Positions 1 through 10,292 are shown, numbered from the stretch's first letter. The stretch is 64,000 nucleotides of DNA from Rhynchopus sp. YZ270_cl-10 (GCA_964035575.1 OZ037917.1:62001-126000); one strand, 5' to 3'. A program made the numbers and translations. Notes: generated by a model from the sequence alone, not told the origin.

Positions 1-1340
1 CCGCCAATCATCGCGTTAGCGAAGTCGAGCTGCAGGCACCCTGTAGCGTCTTCGATGTTGTGTCCCTGAGGGACGGTCACAACAGTGGCCAGCGGCGCGC
101 TGCTCTGCTTCCACGTTGGCAGGTCCATCGGAGCCAGAGAGCTTCTCGTGGTGACCAGGACAGGAATCTCTGCTGGGTTGCGATCTGCGTGGCCCTTGGC
201 GTGCTCAAGCATGAAGTAGCGGTGCAGGCACAGCAGCTTCTCCTCCGCAAGGCTTAGTGTCTTCGACTCCTCGCCCAAGGACGACGACGAGAACTGGTAC
301 CCAGACATCCCCTCCACACCCCACACACAGTCGCCGATGAAAACCGACGTGAAGTTGCAGTTTGGCATGTGCCGTGTCACGTGCTCGTAGTAGTCGCGGT
401 CAGTGTTTGTCTTCCAGTAGTCCATGAGTCGGTTGCGCTTGTGGCGGAACGGCACCAAACAAAAGAAGCTGTGGCACAGCAGCACCAGCGCCTGGTACTC
501 TGTCATCACCACCTCCTTCACACCCGAATCTGCCTTAGCGGCCATGAAGTCAACAGGTCCGCCCAACAGCTCGTCTGTCTTCTTCACACAGTCAATCATC
601 CACGGCAGCACTGTCCCGAAGAAACGTTCCCGCTCGGGTACCGGGAGTGGTCCGTTGTCAGAGTAGAAGTTGTGCAGGTTCTGCAGGGATCCCGCCGCGC
701 TGGTGCCGTCATCCGTGAAGTCGTCGCAGCCGGTGAGCTTCGCAAGCTGTGTGATGGAGTGGCACATCGCATCGTTGTTGCAGTGGACCTGCAGTGCGCT
801 GAGCGTCGTCAACACATGTGGCACCCACAGCTCCCGGATGTGGTTGGCAAGTATAAGATACCCACGTGGGCCAAGCCCTGCAGATACTGAGTGTTCAAAG
901 TTGCAGTCGCGTCCTTTGCGGCACTGGCCTGTGCGGTAGTGGCGGCACGCATAGCGGTAGAATGGCTTTTGGCTGCCGTAGCCTGCAGCGGGGCGTTGGT
1001 GTCCGTACGACATATCTGTGATGGGGAGGGGACTGGCAGTGGCAGGGGCCTGCGGACGTCCGTGGGCCTTGTGCCTTTGTGCGGCAGTGCTGTGTACAGT
1101 GTTGGGGGTGGCGGGTGTGGCGGGTGCTGTGGGTGTGGCAGGTGGAGCAGATGTGGCCGGTGTTGTAGGCCCTGTGTCCTCGGAGGCAGTGATGGTGCTG
1201 TTGCTGTTCTCGTCCATAGTCAGGTCTATTGAGTGCTGCTGTGTGTCGACTAGGGAAGGTACCGCAGGTGTTGTCTCGTTCGATCTCTTAGCCTTTTTGA
1301 AGCCAAAGTCACGGAGAGTGGACTGTGAGCCACGTTTCAT
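1..1340 (-). CDS. PARG: Poly(ADP-ribose) glycohydrolase (PARG), C-terminus cut off by window edge
   Basis: The minus strand is open from an ATG at 1340 to the left edge, about 446 codons without a visible intron. The last visible residues, GCLQLDFANAMIGG, match the start of the PARG catalytic signature; the GGG-X-QEE loop would lie beyond the edge. Upstream, LPWMIDCVKKTDELLGG and VVMTEYQALVLLCHSFFC fit the helical accessory domain of PARG. PARG removes poly(ADP-ribose) from proteins in the nucleus and cytosol. Two additions are seen: a CCCH zinc finger near residues 130-150 (C-x7-C-x5-C-x3-H, around CRHYRTGQCRKGRDCNFEH), and an N-terminal QSTLRDFGF that resembles a PCNA-binding PIP box but lacks the second aromatic of the usual FF pair. 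The start at 1340 was chosen because it keeps this motif; an alternative ATG lies at 1217. A Ser/Thr/Pro/Ala-rich linker follows. The assignment rests on motif recall, not a search. Confidence 0.85.
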   Translation of the reverse strand, partial: MKRGSQSTLRDFGFKKAKRSNETTPAVPSLVDTQQHSIDLTMDENSNSTITASEDTGPTTPATSAPPATPTAPATPATPNTVHSTAAQRHKAHGRPQAPATASPLPITDMSYGHQRPAAGYGSQKPFYRYACRHYRTGQCRKGRDCNFEHSVSAGLGPRGYLILANHIRELWVPHVLTTLSALQVHCNNDAMCHSITQLAKLTGCDDFTDDGTSAAGSLQNLHNFYSDNGPLPVPERERFFGTVLPWMIDCVKKTDELLGGPVDFMAAKADSGVKEVVMTEYQALVLLCHSFFCLVPFRHKRNRLMDYWKTNTDRDYYEHVTRHMPNCNFTSVFIGDCVWGVEGMSGYQFSSSSLGEESKTLSLAEEKLLCLHRYFMLEHAKGHADRNPAEIPVLVTTRSSLAPMDLPTWKQSSAPLATVVTVPQGHNIEDATGCLQLDFANAMIG

Positions 1341-1905
1341 CCGTAGTGTCTGTCGAGACGCTTTCTCTCGACAGTGTTCTGTGGTGCTGGTGTTGGTGTT
1401 GGGTGGGTTGAGAGCATGGTGCGGGGCCTTGTAATAAAATAAGAGGAGGAAGGGAGCGAGGAGGCTTGTTAAGCAAAAAAAAAAAGCATGTTGAAAAACA
1501 GACGCAATATTGGCAAAAGAAACGCTTGGTTGGCAGTTAAAAATAGAGAGGAAAAAAAGGTTTTGAAAATGAGAATGCTCACGGAGCACACTCACGGAGG
1601 GCAACTTAAACTAATAAACAGAATTGTTATTTTAAAAAAAATGCAAATCACAACCAAAGCGTGCAAAGAAAATGCAAAAAAAAAAATTTTTTTAAGACCT
1701 AAGCATCTCAAGCCTAGTCACCTTTAAAAAAAATTCCAAAAATGGACAGTGTACTCCCTTCTCGGGGGGGGGGGGGGGGGGGGGAAACGCATGTGGTACA
1801 ACAAACGTCATACTCACAAATACAAATTAAAACCTTATTAACCTCACGGATTACCCCCGACCCCCCTCACCACACTCCCCCCTCCAATACACTTCCTCCC
1901 CCAAC
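1341..1905. other. Intergenic spacer
   Basis: AT-rich sequence with A runs and a G tract at about 1763-1782. A degenerate piece resembling the S1 hairpin repeat lies near 1696-1728. The 5' leader of the PARG gene would lie at the left side. No coding signal seen. Confidence 0.5.
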
Positions 1906-3744
1906 TCATCCACGTGTACGCTGTCCCAACATGTTACGCACTTTTTCCTTGCTGAGGAAGCCTGTTGTCTCGTCTCCGAGACCTGAGGCTTCTACTGTCA
2001 TGCTGAGGCGCTCCACGGGGTCTTCTGGGAGGTCCGTCTTGGGTGGGAGCTCGTCGAGGAGGTTGTCGCCTATCTCGCCGTCGAGGACTTCGATGCGCGA
2101 CGACGTGGACAGATCCTTTGGCTTCATGATGCCCGAGTTCGGGTCAAGTGTGTGCGTGGCCGCAATCTTCTTCCCCTCACCACGCAGCCCCGACGGCCCC
2201 GTGTACGCAACACAACGACTCCTCAGGTTCTGCCCCGGCACATTGCGTGTCCCCGTTCCATTCGGCCAGATGACGTCGTAGAGGCATTGGCTCGGGTCGC
2301 TGTGTTGTTGTGACATGCAGTGGATGGTGCCCGGGCGCCACAGCAGGTCAATGTAGCCCTCAACAGACTCCCCCGGGGAGTACGTTTGCACAGTGACGCC
2401 ACCCTCACAGCGTTTGATCTCGTTGAGGATCTGGGTGTGCTTGATGAGGATGCCGTGCGTTCTCTCGGAGGAGAGGTACATGCACTGCACGACCTCGAGG
2501 GGCCAGCCGTCCTCCTCTGCGTCGTAGCCGTACGCAGTTGCCTTCTCGAGGTACTGCGCCTTTGTGAGGTCCTTGCCTCCTTCGAAGGCTTTCGTCGCTT
2601 TGCGGGCATCCTCGAAGGACCAGCTGTGGTTGCCGCTGTCGAAGTGATCGAAGAGGTCCTTGACCAACGCCTTGTCAGTGTCGCTCGCACCCTCAAGGAT
2701 CAGGCGGTTCGAAGTCGCGTCAGGTGTCTCATCGTCCGAGAGATCTTCGCATATGGTATCGAACTTTGCGTAGTCAAGCTTTGTGTTCTTCTTCGCCACC
2801 TCAGGCTTCTTCGGCCCACAGCGTTGTGGGTAGCTGTACGCAAGAACGATCTTGGACCGATCCTCAACCTCAATCACCTCAGGCGAGTCGGACCTATCTG
2901 CCGACGTCGGGACGTACATTGCAGGGGTGGTGCTCTTCGGGCTGTTCGCCTTACGCTTCTTCTTCGCCTTGAGCTTGCGCTTGAGGGCCTTCATCTCCTG
3001 GCGGAGCGTGCGCTCTTCGGATGAGCAGCTGCTGCCGCTGCCGCTGGTGGAGGAGTCGTCTGTGTTGTCCTTCTTCTCGTCTGCGTTGATGGTCTCGGCC
3101 ACGGTGTTCTTGATGCGTGGGTCTTCAGTGTCGAGGTCGATGATCTCGTCGCTGGCGTCGTCGACTAAGGGTGGCGGCGAAGCAGGTGGAGGGTCGACGT
3201 TGTCCTCGGGTGGGTTGATCTTGTCCTCCTGGCGCTTCATGATCTCGCTGCGGAGGATCTGCATGCTCTGCTCGTGGGCGCGCATGACGCGCTTCGCGCC
3301 GTCGCTGTTGTGGAGGATTGCCTTTTCTGCGGCAGCGATGCCGTCGAGGATCTTACGGTCGTTTGGGCAGATCTCGTCTGCCTTGCGGTAGCTCTCTAAT
3401 GCGGCCTGATGCTTGCCCAGCCCGAAGAGCGCTTCTGCATAGCGGAAGTGCGCCTTCGGGTTCTCAGGGGCAAGCGAGGCAGCGCGTGAAGCGTCCGCCT
3501 CGGCCGCGGCGTACTGCTTCATGGCAAGCCTCGCAGCGGCCCTGTTGTTGTGCCCCATAGCGTACTGGTCGACGTCCATCGCAGTGCCCAGCGACATCCC
3601 ATAGAACGCATCCGCCGCCTTGTAGTCGCCCTCCTTCATCTTCGCGTTGCCGGCACGACGCATCGCTTCGCACTCCTCCTTGCTGCCCAGCCCGATGGGG
3701 TGGTCGTGCAGACCATCACCTGTTCTGGTGGGAAGTGTTTGCAT
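1906..3744 (-). CDS. TPR-domain protein, function unknown
   Basis: Single-exon gene of 612 residues from the chosen start. Residues about 18-140 form three tetratricopeptide repeats (for example AGNAKMKEGDYKAADAFYG, then NRAAARLAMKQYAAAEADAS, then HFRYAEALFGLGKHQAALES), a helical scaffold for protein binding. A charged, low-complexity middle follows, with a Lys-rich stretch near KALKRKLKAKKKRK that could be a nuclear signal. The C-terminal half holds an acidic, EF-hand-like stretch (FDHFDSGNHSWSFEDA) without a canonical calcium loop, and a compact domain I do not recognise. The frame stays open upstream to another ATG at 3849, but those extra 35 residues are almost pure proline and are read from a pyrimidine tract ending in CAG, so they are probably leader or splice-acceptor sequence. 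The partner and pathway cannot be told. Confidence 0.8.
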   Translation of the reverse strand: MQTLPTRTGDGLHDHPIGLGSKEECEAMRRAGNAKMKEGDYKAADAFYGMSLGTAMDVDQYAMGHNNRAAARLAMKQYAAAEADASRAASLAPENPKAHFRYAEALFGLGKHQAALESYRKADEICPNDRKILDGIAAAEKAILHNSDGAKRVMRAHEQSMQILRSEIMKRQEDKINPPEDNVDPPPASPPPLVDDASDEIIDLDTEDPRIKNTVAETINADEKKDNTDDSSTSGSGSSCSSEERTLRQEMKALKRKLKAKKKRKANSPKSTTPAMYVPTSADRSDSPEVIEVEDRSKIVLAYSYPQRCGPKKPEVAKKNTKLDYAKFDTICEDLSDDETPDATSNRLILEGASDTDKALVKDLFDHFDSGNHSWSFEDARKATKAFEGGKDLTKAQYLEKATAYGYDAEEDGWPLEVVQCMYLSSERTHGILIKHTQILNEIKRCEGGVTVQTYSPGESVEGYIDLLWRPGTIHCMSQQHSDPSQCLYDVIWPNGTGTRNVPGQNLRSRCVAYTGPSGLRGEGKKIAATHTLDPNSGIMKPKDLSTSSRIEVLDGEIGDNLLDELPPKTDLPEDPVERLSMTVEASGLGDETTGFLSKEKVRNMLGQRTRG

Positions 3745-3767
3745 CGTGGGGAGGGGGCGTGTGTTGC

Positions 3768-3815
3768 CTGGGAAGGGTGGTGGTGGTGGTAAAGGTAAAG
3801 GAGGGGGTGGCTGTG
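3768..3815 (-). promoter_or_regulatory. Pyrimidine tract plus AG upstream of TPR gene
   Basis: On the coding strand this is a C/T-rich stretch ending in TTCCCAG, 23 bases before the ATG at 3744. It looks like a 3' splice acceptor, for either a 5'-UTR intron or trans-splicing. Similar tracts precede Mog1, the 19.4 kb TPR gene, homoserine kinase and the gene at 33.7 kb. Inference only. Confidence 0.4.
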
Positions 3816-3849
3816 TTGAGACAGGGGGAAACCTTCTCCACTTCGGCAT

Positions 3850-4592
3850 TTCAATGTTCTCGACGGACTACTCCAACCAAGATCTGCACTCACCCGCGAT
3901 CCAGAGAGGCTCTCTTTTGTGCAGAACACGCTGGTTGAACGGTTTTTGCCCAGTACACGACGAGCGTGACGTAAAAACGATGTCATGTGAACATGGCATT
4001 TTGCATGTGGCGTCGTAGTATCACCATAGGAATAGGTGAGGAGGGTTTTGTCTTTTTTTGTTCGTTTTCTCGTGGGACTCCTCAAAGTACCGTTTGTAGT
4101 GGGAACAAAAAAAAAATGTTGTGCTAAAGTTAGTAAAAAGCAGTCCATTTTGCACAGGACCTTGAGAAGAAAAAAACACACACTCGTCTCAACTCTGTTG
4201 TATTTGCCCTGAGCAAAACACAACCAGAAAACTTGAAAGCTCACATACATGGAGGAACCACCCACCCAACTGCTTTCAAACAGTAAGATGAACCCCGATA
4301 ACTTCACATTTCTAAACACGCCACACAACACAACACAACTCAACAAAAAGAGGGTTTTTTCGTTCGATTCATTACTTCATGAACTGTCCTCACCCTCCGC
4401 CCTCCCCTCTTTCTTTGAAGCAGAGGAACAGCTGCCCACTCAGAGCATAGGAAAAAGCGCAGTAGCTCTGCGGCGCGTTCAGCGCAGCGAAAGGGGGAAA
4501 GCGTGTATCCCCTCAAACCTTGACACCCCCCCCCGCAGGAGGCGGTACAGGGTGGGTAAGGAGGGTGAGGGTGGGGCTGGGCATTGCACGCC
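3850..4592. other. Intergenic spacer between TPR gene and PEMT gene
   Basis: Holds the presumed promoter and leader of the TPR gene on its left side and the 3' flank of the PEMT gene on its right. Short A and C homopolymers occur. No gene or repeat family recognised. Confidence 0.4.
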
Positions 4593-5901
4593 TTACTGCG
4601 CCTTCTCTGCCTGCGCCTTCTTCTCGTAGATCATCGATGTGAAGGGTCTGTGAAAGGGTATAAAATGGTGGTAATTTCATATTACGAGAAAGCACACAAC
4701 GTTCACGATACATCCCTGAAATTAAAGGGTGAAAAAGGTAGAGAACTAAAAGGCGGTGTAATCAAAGGGATGCGGCTTACGTGACGGAACTGCAGGAAGC
4801 CTGCAAGCCTGCAATATTTCTGGTCCATATATTTTCAAAAGACCCTAGAAAAGAATAAGAAAGGAGAACGAAATAATGGAGAGGCTTACGTGACGGAACT
4901 GCAGGAAGCCTGCAAGGACTGGTGTGTTCAATCTCAATCAACGCGGCCAGTTCTCGTGCCGTCGTCCATCGGCCCAACAACCTGTACTGTGGCAGCGACT
5001 TCCCGATAAAAACGGACCCTTCAACCCATGAATGTAGAAAAAAGGACGAGTGCGGAGTTCAAGATCACGACATGAATGTGTTAGGAGTCGTGCCGAGCGT
5101 GCTTTTGCGTCAAAAAGAAAGTGAAGTTGATAGTGCAAAACGCCTCGGGGACGCAGGCACTCCGCGGGTTATCGAAAGAAAACATCTAAAAGAGGATTCC
5201 TGGGAGAGCACAATAATGACAAAAAAAAAGACATACCCCTCGAAGTAGTTGGTCGAGATCTGGTACACAATCCACACCCATGCGGAGAGCACTGCGCCTG
5301 CCGGGGAGCCGTTGCTGTGGACAAAGAGATATGAGTTTTTTGAAACGCTTCAACACTTGAAATATTTTGAAAGAATACCGTCTTTTGAAAAATGCCAAAC
5401 AATAAACCGTAATTATTTCACATACACAACGGAAAGCCCGAGGAAGTTCATCGTCGCCCCAACGTACATAGGGTCACGCAGGATGCTGAACGGGAAGTCC
5501 GTGACCATGTGGTCCATCAGAATGCCGAAGTAGTCCCCGAGGAATGTTCCCGTCACCCCGAGGTGGTAAAAGGAGGACATCACGAGGGTGGTACCGACGG
5601 CCATCAGGGAGTAGCCCGCTGCCTGCACTGGGGCGGACGGCTTCTCGGTCTCGGCATCAACGAACTTTGGCTGGTCCTCAATCGCCTTCGAAAACACAAG
5701 GTCTCTGTACGTGCTGTAGCCAAAGATCCATGCCGCCATAGCGTACGCACCGACGTAGTTGTTCCCCCCAAGGCACCGTGTCACAACCCCTGTGCGGTAC
5801 TCTGCACGGGCAATGGTGTTCCAGATCATAGGTGTCGACGCCGTCACAGCAACGCTCTTCCAGAAGCTTCCCTTCGTGAAGTCCACATACTGGGACAACA
5901 T
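4593..5901 (-). CDS. PEMT: Phosphatidylethanolamine N-methyltransferase (class II phospholipid methyltransferase)
   Basis: Three exons can be joined: 5426-5901, 5237-5314 and 4593-4647, giving 202 residues against about 199 for the human enzyme. Both introns start GTATGT and end CAG. The enzyme is an integral ER membrane protein that methylates phosphatidylethanolamine or its mono- and dimethyl forms with S-adenosylmethionine to make phosphatidylcholine. Exon 1 holds GTFLGDYFGIL (residues 118-128) and FPFSILRDPMYVGAT, both hallmarks of the family. Exon 2 encodes a membrane helix (AVLSAWVWIVYQIS) and the start of YFEGPFTSMIYE, completed by exon 3; human PEMT has an EE pair where EG is read here. 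The start MLSQYVDF was chosen because the upstream open frame is low complexity. Intron 2 (589 bp) is unusually long and carries repeats. The final exon is only 55 bp and easily missed. Confidence 0.93.
4774..4916. repeat. 34-bp direct repeat inside PEMT intron 2
   Basis: Positions 4774-4807 and 4883-4916 carry the same 34 bases, 109 bp apart, within the long intron. On the gene strand each copy reads TTGCAG, then about 20 bases, then GTAAGC, so each resembles a tiny exon between an acceptor and a donor. Whether they are spliced is unknown. Confidence 0.6.
5121..5176 (+). repeat. S2 dispersed repeat copy in PEMT intron 2
   Basis: Carries GTGAAGTTGATAGTGC, then ACGCAGGCACT and GCGGGTTATCGAA, the three blocks that define the S2 family described at 46231-46321. 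It is antisense to the host gene. Confidence 0.65.
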
Positions 5902-5984
5902 TGTTTCAAGAGAGAAGAAGGGTAGGGGTGTGTTGTGGCTCCTGTCTTTTGTGGTCTTTTTTTGTGCAGAGGTTGTGGGGGTAA

Positions 5985-6990
5985 GGTGGACCTGCAAAGC
6001 CTGAGGTTGATGTGGACGCCATCGTCTGCATCGACGTAGATGCCGAAGACGAACCACCAACCACCACCAAGACGAAGACGAAGAAGACCCCTGTCCGCAG
6101 GGAAATGTGCCAGTGGTGCAAGCAGTGGGTGGAGGCCCAGAAGATGGCACAGCACAGGTTCACACCAACACTCCTAGAGGAGGGTAAATGATTTTGGCAG
6201 ACGGGTGAACGGACCCTTCTGGACGTATGGTGATACCCGGCACCTACCTCGTCGCTGGGTTTGAAGAGGTGTCGAATGTGTTTCTTTCTGTGGGGTTATG
6301 TGCCACCGGCGTATTATTTGCCGGTGACAGTGTGGAGGCATTGAGGAGTCAACCGTTATTTTTTTCCGGGGCGACGTGCTTCCGAAACGCAAGATCACAT
6401 CTGCTGAGCACAGACGGTCAGCACAGATCGTCATCGCCTTGGCGACAAGTGGGCAGTCGGAGAGGCAGATCGCCTCATGCCTCATCCTGTATGCACATAG
6501 AAGTCGCAGGGCTGCAGAGTGATGACAAGCCTTGCTCGCATTTCTTCTGCGGTGATGGACGGCCAAACCACAAGCGATGTGGCTTTTTTGCGCGACCGGT
6601 GTCTTAATACAACACAACAAAAACAGGCGTACAGACTTGACAGCGAAGGAACTGCTGTCCAAATAACAAGGTCGGAGGCCGAAAAAAAAAAAAAAGAGAT
6701 TGAAAACATCATGGGGCACTGTGCTGGCCGCGAAATTGATTGAGCTGAGAAACCGGTCCGGACCCTTCAAGAACGAGATGTGGGAGTTAGGGACGAGCAA
6801 AACTTCGGAGGAATGGTGGCGCCTCTTCGGTGCTGAGGAAGCGGATGAAGTGACAGATACGGCCACTATTGTACAGCTGTGCAACATTGTGGAGAGGATA
6901 ACTGGCAGAAGGGCTTCAAGCGCCGAACTCGAGCGGCACAGCGCCATAGGCTGGATGTTGCGGGTCACGAAGCTTTCGCACCTTCTTAAG
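5985..6990 (+). pseudogene. Decayed hAT-type transposase remnant
   Basis: Plus-strand pieces read like a broken transposase. Around 5990-6189 an open stretch has an acidic and Lys/Thr-rich linker followed by CQWCKQWVEAQKMAQHR, a C-x2-C...H arrangement like the N-terminal BED-type zinc finger of hAT transposases. Around 6520-6680 another piece reads TSLARISSAVMDGQTTSDVA. From about 6715 to 6990 the reading ends with EEWWRLFG and then TGRRASSAELERHSAIGWM, which matches the pattern of the hAT C-terminal dimerisation region (W...ASSA.ER). Stops and frame changes separate the pieces, for example the TGA closing the first piece at 6187-6189, so it is not functional as it stands. It is the only plus-strand coding-like sequence seen, which supports foreign origin. 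No terminal repeats were found around it. Confidence 0.5.
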
Positions 6991-7193
6991 GGGGTCTTTT
7001 TGTTTGCTTTCTGTCTTTTTTGCCAGAAATGTCTTTTTACAACACTCGGGGTGTGTGCGTTCCTTGAAGGAAGTATTGGCAAGGTGTGCAAAAAAAAAGG
7101 GTGAAGGAGGAAGTTAAGAACAAAAAAAAGCGTAATCAAGAATATCAATCAATTGAGAGTCGTTTTGCGACTGCCCTGAAAATGTTGAAACAT

Positions 7194-7229
<36 letters not shown>

Positions 7230-7329
7230 CGCCGCCCCAAAAACACAACAACAATATGCGAGGACTAGGCCACGAGTAACGGTTAGACTGTATGTTTTTT
7301 TTTTCCTTTTTTTCCTTTCAATTTTTTCA

Positions 7330-7884
7330 TCACATCGGCACAAAAAGCGAGGGATCCTTCAGCACCAAACTGCGTGCCATATCTGCGAAGTACGACTCCG
7401 TGCCTGTCACGAACGCCGCATCCGACGACTTCGGGTCTGCAGCTATCGGTGAGTTCAGCGAGAGGAGAAGGTCTGCTGAGGCTGGGGCTGCGAGACGGAT
7501 TAGGAGGATTTCGATTTGGACGACGTTTTTTGCTTTTTCGTTGAACTTGCTTGCAAGCTGCTCGCCACGCAGGAGCACACGGAACTCCGCCGCCGCAAAG
7601 GCCGGCAGCTCAGCAGCATCAAGACACCTCACCTCCACCACCTTCAACTCCTCCTCACTACAGCCGTTCACCCGCCCAATCTCCTTGAAGTGGTACTCTG
7701 CCGCAGCGGCACCTGCCCCTGGGGTCAGCTCTAAGATCTCAAGAATGCAGCTTCTGTTCGTGTCCATGTCTGCCCACACCTCTTGGTTGTCGGGCACCTG
7801 CCGGAAGTTGCTGCAGTCCACAAACGAGGCAGGCAACGCAAGCTCCATCGCCCCTCCGTACATAGGGTGTGGTGTGAGCGGCAT
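7330..7884 (-). CDS. MOG1: Mog1-like Ran-binding protein (Ran guanine nucleotide release factor)
   Basis: Intronless 184-residue protein, the usual length of Mog1/RANGRF. The N-terminus (MYGGAMELALPASFVDCSNF then RQVPDNQEVWAD) matches the family signature of a GGA motif followed by D.S..R.VPDNQEV. The C-terminal half keeps the VQIEILLIRL strand and the DLLLSLNSP stretch. Mog1 binds the Ran GTPase, promotes nucleotide release and supports nuclear protein import; it acts in the nucleus. The start was chosen at the first ATG, which opens directly into the conserved fold. Upstream on the gene strand lies a long CT-rich tract (7900-8060). The right-hand neighbours are transposon sequence. Confidence 0.92.
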   Translation of the reverse strand: MPLTPHPMYGGAMELALPASFVDCSNFRQVPDNQEVWADMDTNRSCILEILELTPGAGAAAAEYHFKEIGRVNGCSEEELKVVEVRCLDAAELPAFAAAEFRVLLRGEQLASKFNEKAKNVVQIEILLIRLAAPASADLLLSLNSPIAADPKSSDAAFVTGTESYFADMARSLVLKDPSLFVPM

Positions 7885-8097
7885 ATTCTGAAGCTAAGGG
7901 AAAAGGTGTGTCTCTGAGTTGTTTGGATAAGGGGAGAGAGAGAGAGAGGAGAGGAGAAGGAGAGGAAGAGGGAATCACCCTTCATGGTGGGGTGGAAAGT
8001 TAGGAAGGGGAAGGGGAGGGGAAGGGGAGGGGAAGGGAAGGGGAAGGGGAGGGGGGGCAGGCCTCTGGGTAATTTTTCGGCCGATGTTGGCCTTGGG

Positions 8098-8535
8098 GGG
8101 TGGGTGGTACCCCCCCCACCTCTGTACACAGTTACACAGGGGGTGGGCCGAAGAAAAATTTTTCCGACCAATTTTTGCCCACAAAAAATCGAAAAAAAAA
8201 ATTTTTTTTTTCGATTCTCCTGTGTCTGTGCGTGCTGTGATGGGGTCATTTCGCGCTCAGAAATGAGTATTTTTGACCCAAAATACATGTGTCAGTTTTT
8301 ACACGATTTTTGAAATTTTCAGTCCAAAACTGACACATGTATTTTGGGTCAAAAATACTCATTTCTGAGCGCGAAATGACCCCATCACAGCACGCACAGA
8401 CACAGGAGAATCGAAAAAAAAAATTTTTTTTTTCGATTTTTTGTGGGCAAAAATTGGTTGGAAAAATTTTTCTTCGGCCCAGCCCCTGTACAACCGTGTA
8501 CAGAGGGGGGGGGGGGGGGGTAGGTGGGGGCAAAA
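8098..8535. mobile_element. Fold-back palindrome 1
   Basis: Two arms of about 200 bp, mirrored around 8312, each run from a CTGTACAC-containing outer end through an A/T block to a segment with CATTTCGCGCTCAG. Arms are near identical apart from G-tract length at the outer edges. No coding capacity is evident; open frames here are arm sequence read both ways. It looks like a fold-back or MITE-type element, or a palindromic duplication. Confidence 0.65.
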
Positions 8536-8548
8536 CCCCTATTTTTTT

Positions 8549-9681
8549 GAGGCATTTTGACTTTTTTGGACTTCCGCGCAAAGTACGTACAAACCACCCC
8601 TCATACCCACCCAGAAATGGGTCAGAAACACCCTGTGACCCGAAAATCCATGCTAAGGGCGACTCAGAATATGAAAAAATGCAAAAAAATAGTGAAAAAG
8701 TGGCCTTTTGACGGTTTTGGCCATGTTGGGTAAAATGGCCATTTTTGGACAAAAAAATCAAAAAAACAGCAAAATTTCGACGTCATGACAGCTGCTTGGG
8801 CACAAACCTACCCCAGGGAGGTCCTGTGAGTCCATTCCGACCTGTTTTGGACACTTTAGGTACTTTTTTTGGCCGTTTTTTGGTGTTTTTAGGTCAAAAA
8901 ATACCCTGGACTTTACCCTGGACGTCCCTGGGCCGCGACTTGCGCCCTGCTTTTGGACCCACTCTGGGCCAAAAAATGGGTGAAAACCCCCGAAAAAGCA
9001 CTCCGGGAACCCAGATAGTTCCAAATATCCACCAGAAACCCACCCAAACACCTCAAAAACATGCCAGAAAAATATTTTTAAAAACACACTTTTTCAAATA
9101 AGTCATTATGGAACCTGCCCAGATGAACTTTTTGAAAAAAGTGTGTTTTTGAAAATATTTTTCTGGCATGTTTTTGAGGTGTTTGGGTGGGTTTCTGGTG
9201 GATATTTGGAACTATCTGGGTTCCCGGAGTGCTTTTTCGGGGGTTTTCACCCATTTTTTGGCCCAGAGTGGGTCCAAAAGCAGGGCGCAAGTCGCGGCCC
9301 AGGGACGTCCAGGGTAAAGTCCAGGGTATTTTTTGACCTAAAAACACCAAAAAACGGCCAAAAAAAGTACCTAAAGTGTCCAAAACAGGTCGGAATGGAC
9401 TCACAGGACCTCCCTGGGGTAGGTTTGTGCCCAAGCAGCTGTCATGACGTCGAAATTTTGCTGTTTTTTTGATTTTTTTGTCCAAAAATGGCCATTTTAC
9501 CCAACATGGCCAAAACCGTCAAAAGGCCACTTTTTCACTATTTTTTTGCATTTTTTCATATTCTGAGTCGCCCTTAGCATGGATTTTCGGGTCACAGGGT
9601 GTTTCTGACCCATTTCTGGGTGGGTATGAGGGGTGGTTTGTGGGTACTTTGCGCGGAAGTCCAAAAAAGTCAAAATGCCTC
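8549..9681. mobile_element. Fold-back palindrome 2
   Basis: Arms 8549-9107 and 9123-9681 are inverted copies around position 9115, starting GAGGCATTTTGACTTTTTTG and ending with its complement. The arms appear almost perfectly matched over 560 bp, implying recent origin or gene conversion. A block with CCGACCTGTTTTGG is shared with the palindrome at 31.6-32.2 kb. No protein recognised. Confidence 0.7.
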
Positions 9682-9966
9682 ACCCGTCCTGCACGGCGGG
9701 GTCCACACACCCGAGGGTCCGTAAATTTTACGGACCCTCTTTACGGACCCTCAAGTGCGGACCCGGGTCCGTAATTACGGACCCTAGGGTCCGTAATTAC
9801 GTACCCTAGGGTACGTAATTACGTGGTCTAAGGTGGGAAATCACTGTTTGGATGTGTGACTGCTGGTCGAAAAGCCCTGGGAGCAAACCGAGTGGTACAC
9901 AGGTACCACATGATAGACCATGATCATGTGGGCCTATCCCAAGTTACATACCGAAAAAAGTCGTGA

Positions 9967-10292
9967 GCTCGGTTAGTTGTCAAAGACGTCTTCCACCATG
10001 CACTGAGGAGATAATGATCCAACAATTTACAAGAAAGATTACTTAACCTACTGCTGGAAATTGCCAGGTCGTAGTAACACACAAAGTGTGCCTCCGTTCG
10101 GGAAGACCGGATATTCTAGAGACCAAAAAGGCCTCAAGAATATCTTCCGGTAGTCAAGGTATAACCGAGTGAACGGCCCAAGACCCCCGTGGAGAAGTTA
10201 AATGTTGTAATGCTATCAAGTAGAAACTGCGAACACTGTCTTACCCTCCTCAATACATGGTGGAATATTTCTTTGACAACAAACCGAGCTCA
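9967..10292. repeat. About 300-bp unit with inverted ends, repeated in L, spacer and R
   Basis: Bounded by GAGCTCGGTTAGTTGTCAAA and an inverted partner ending ACAACAAACCGAGCTC. Further copies: about 13240-13545, 14325-14612 (right end lost) and 16589-16914. The inverted ends with CTTCCACCATGCA suggest a small MITE that became part of the larger element. Confidence 0.55.

Noticed and set aside
3745-3849. Longer N-terminus for the TPR protein
   Set aside because: The extra part is a proline run read from a pyrimidine tract ending in CAG.
9750-9830. CRISPR-like array in the subterminal repeats
   Set aside because: The units are perfect palindromes without unique spacers, in a eukaryotic transposon-like element.
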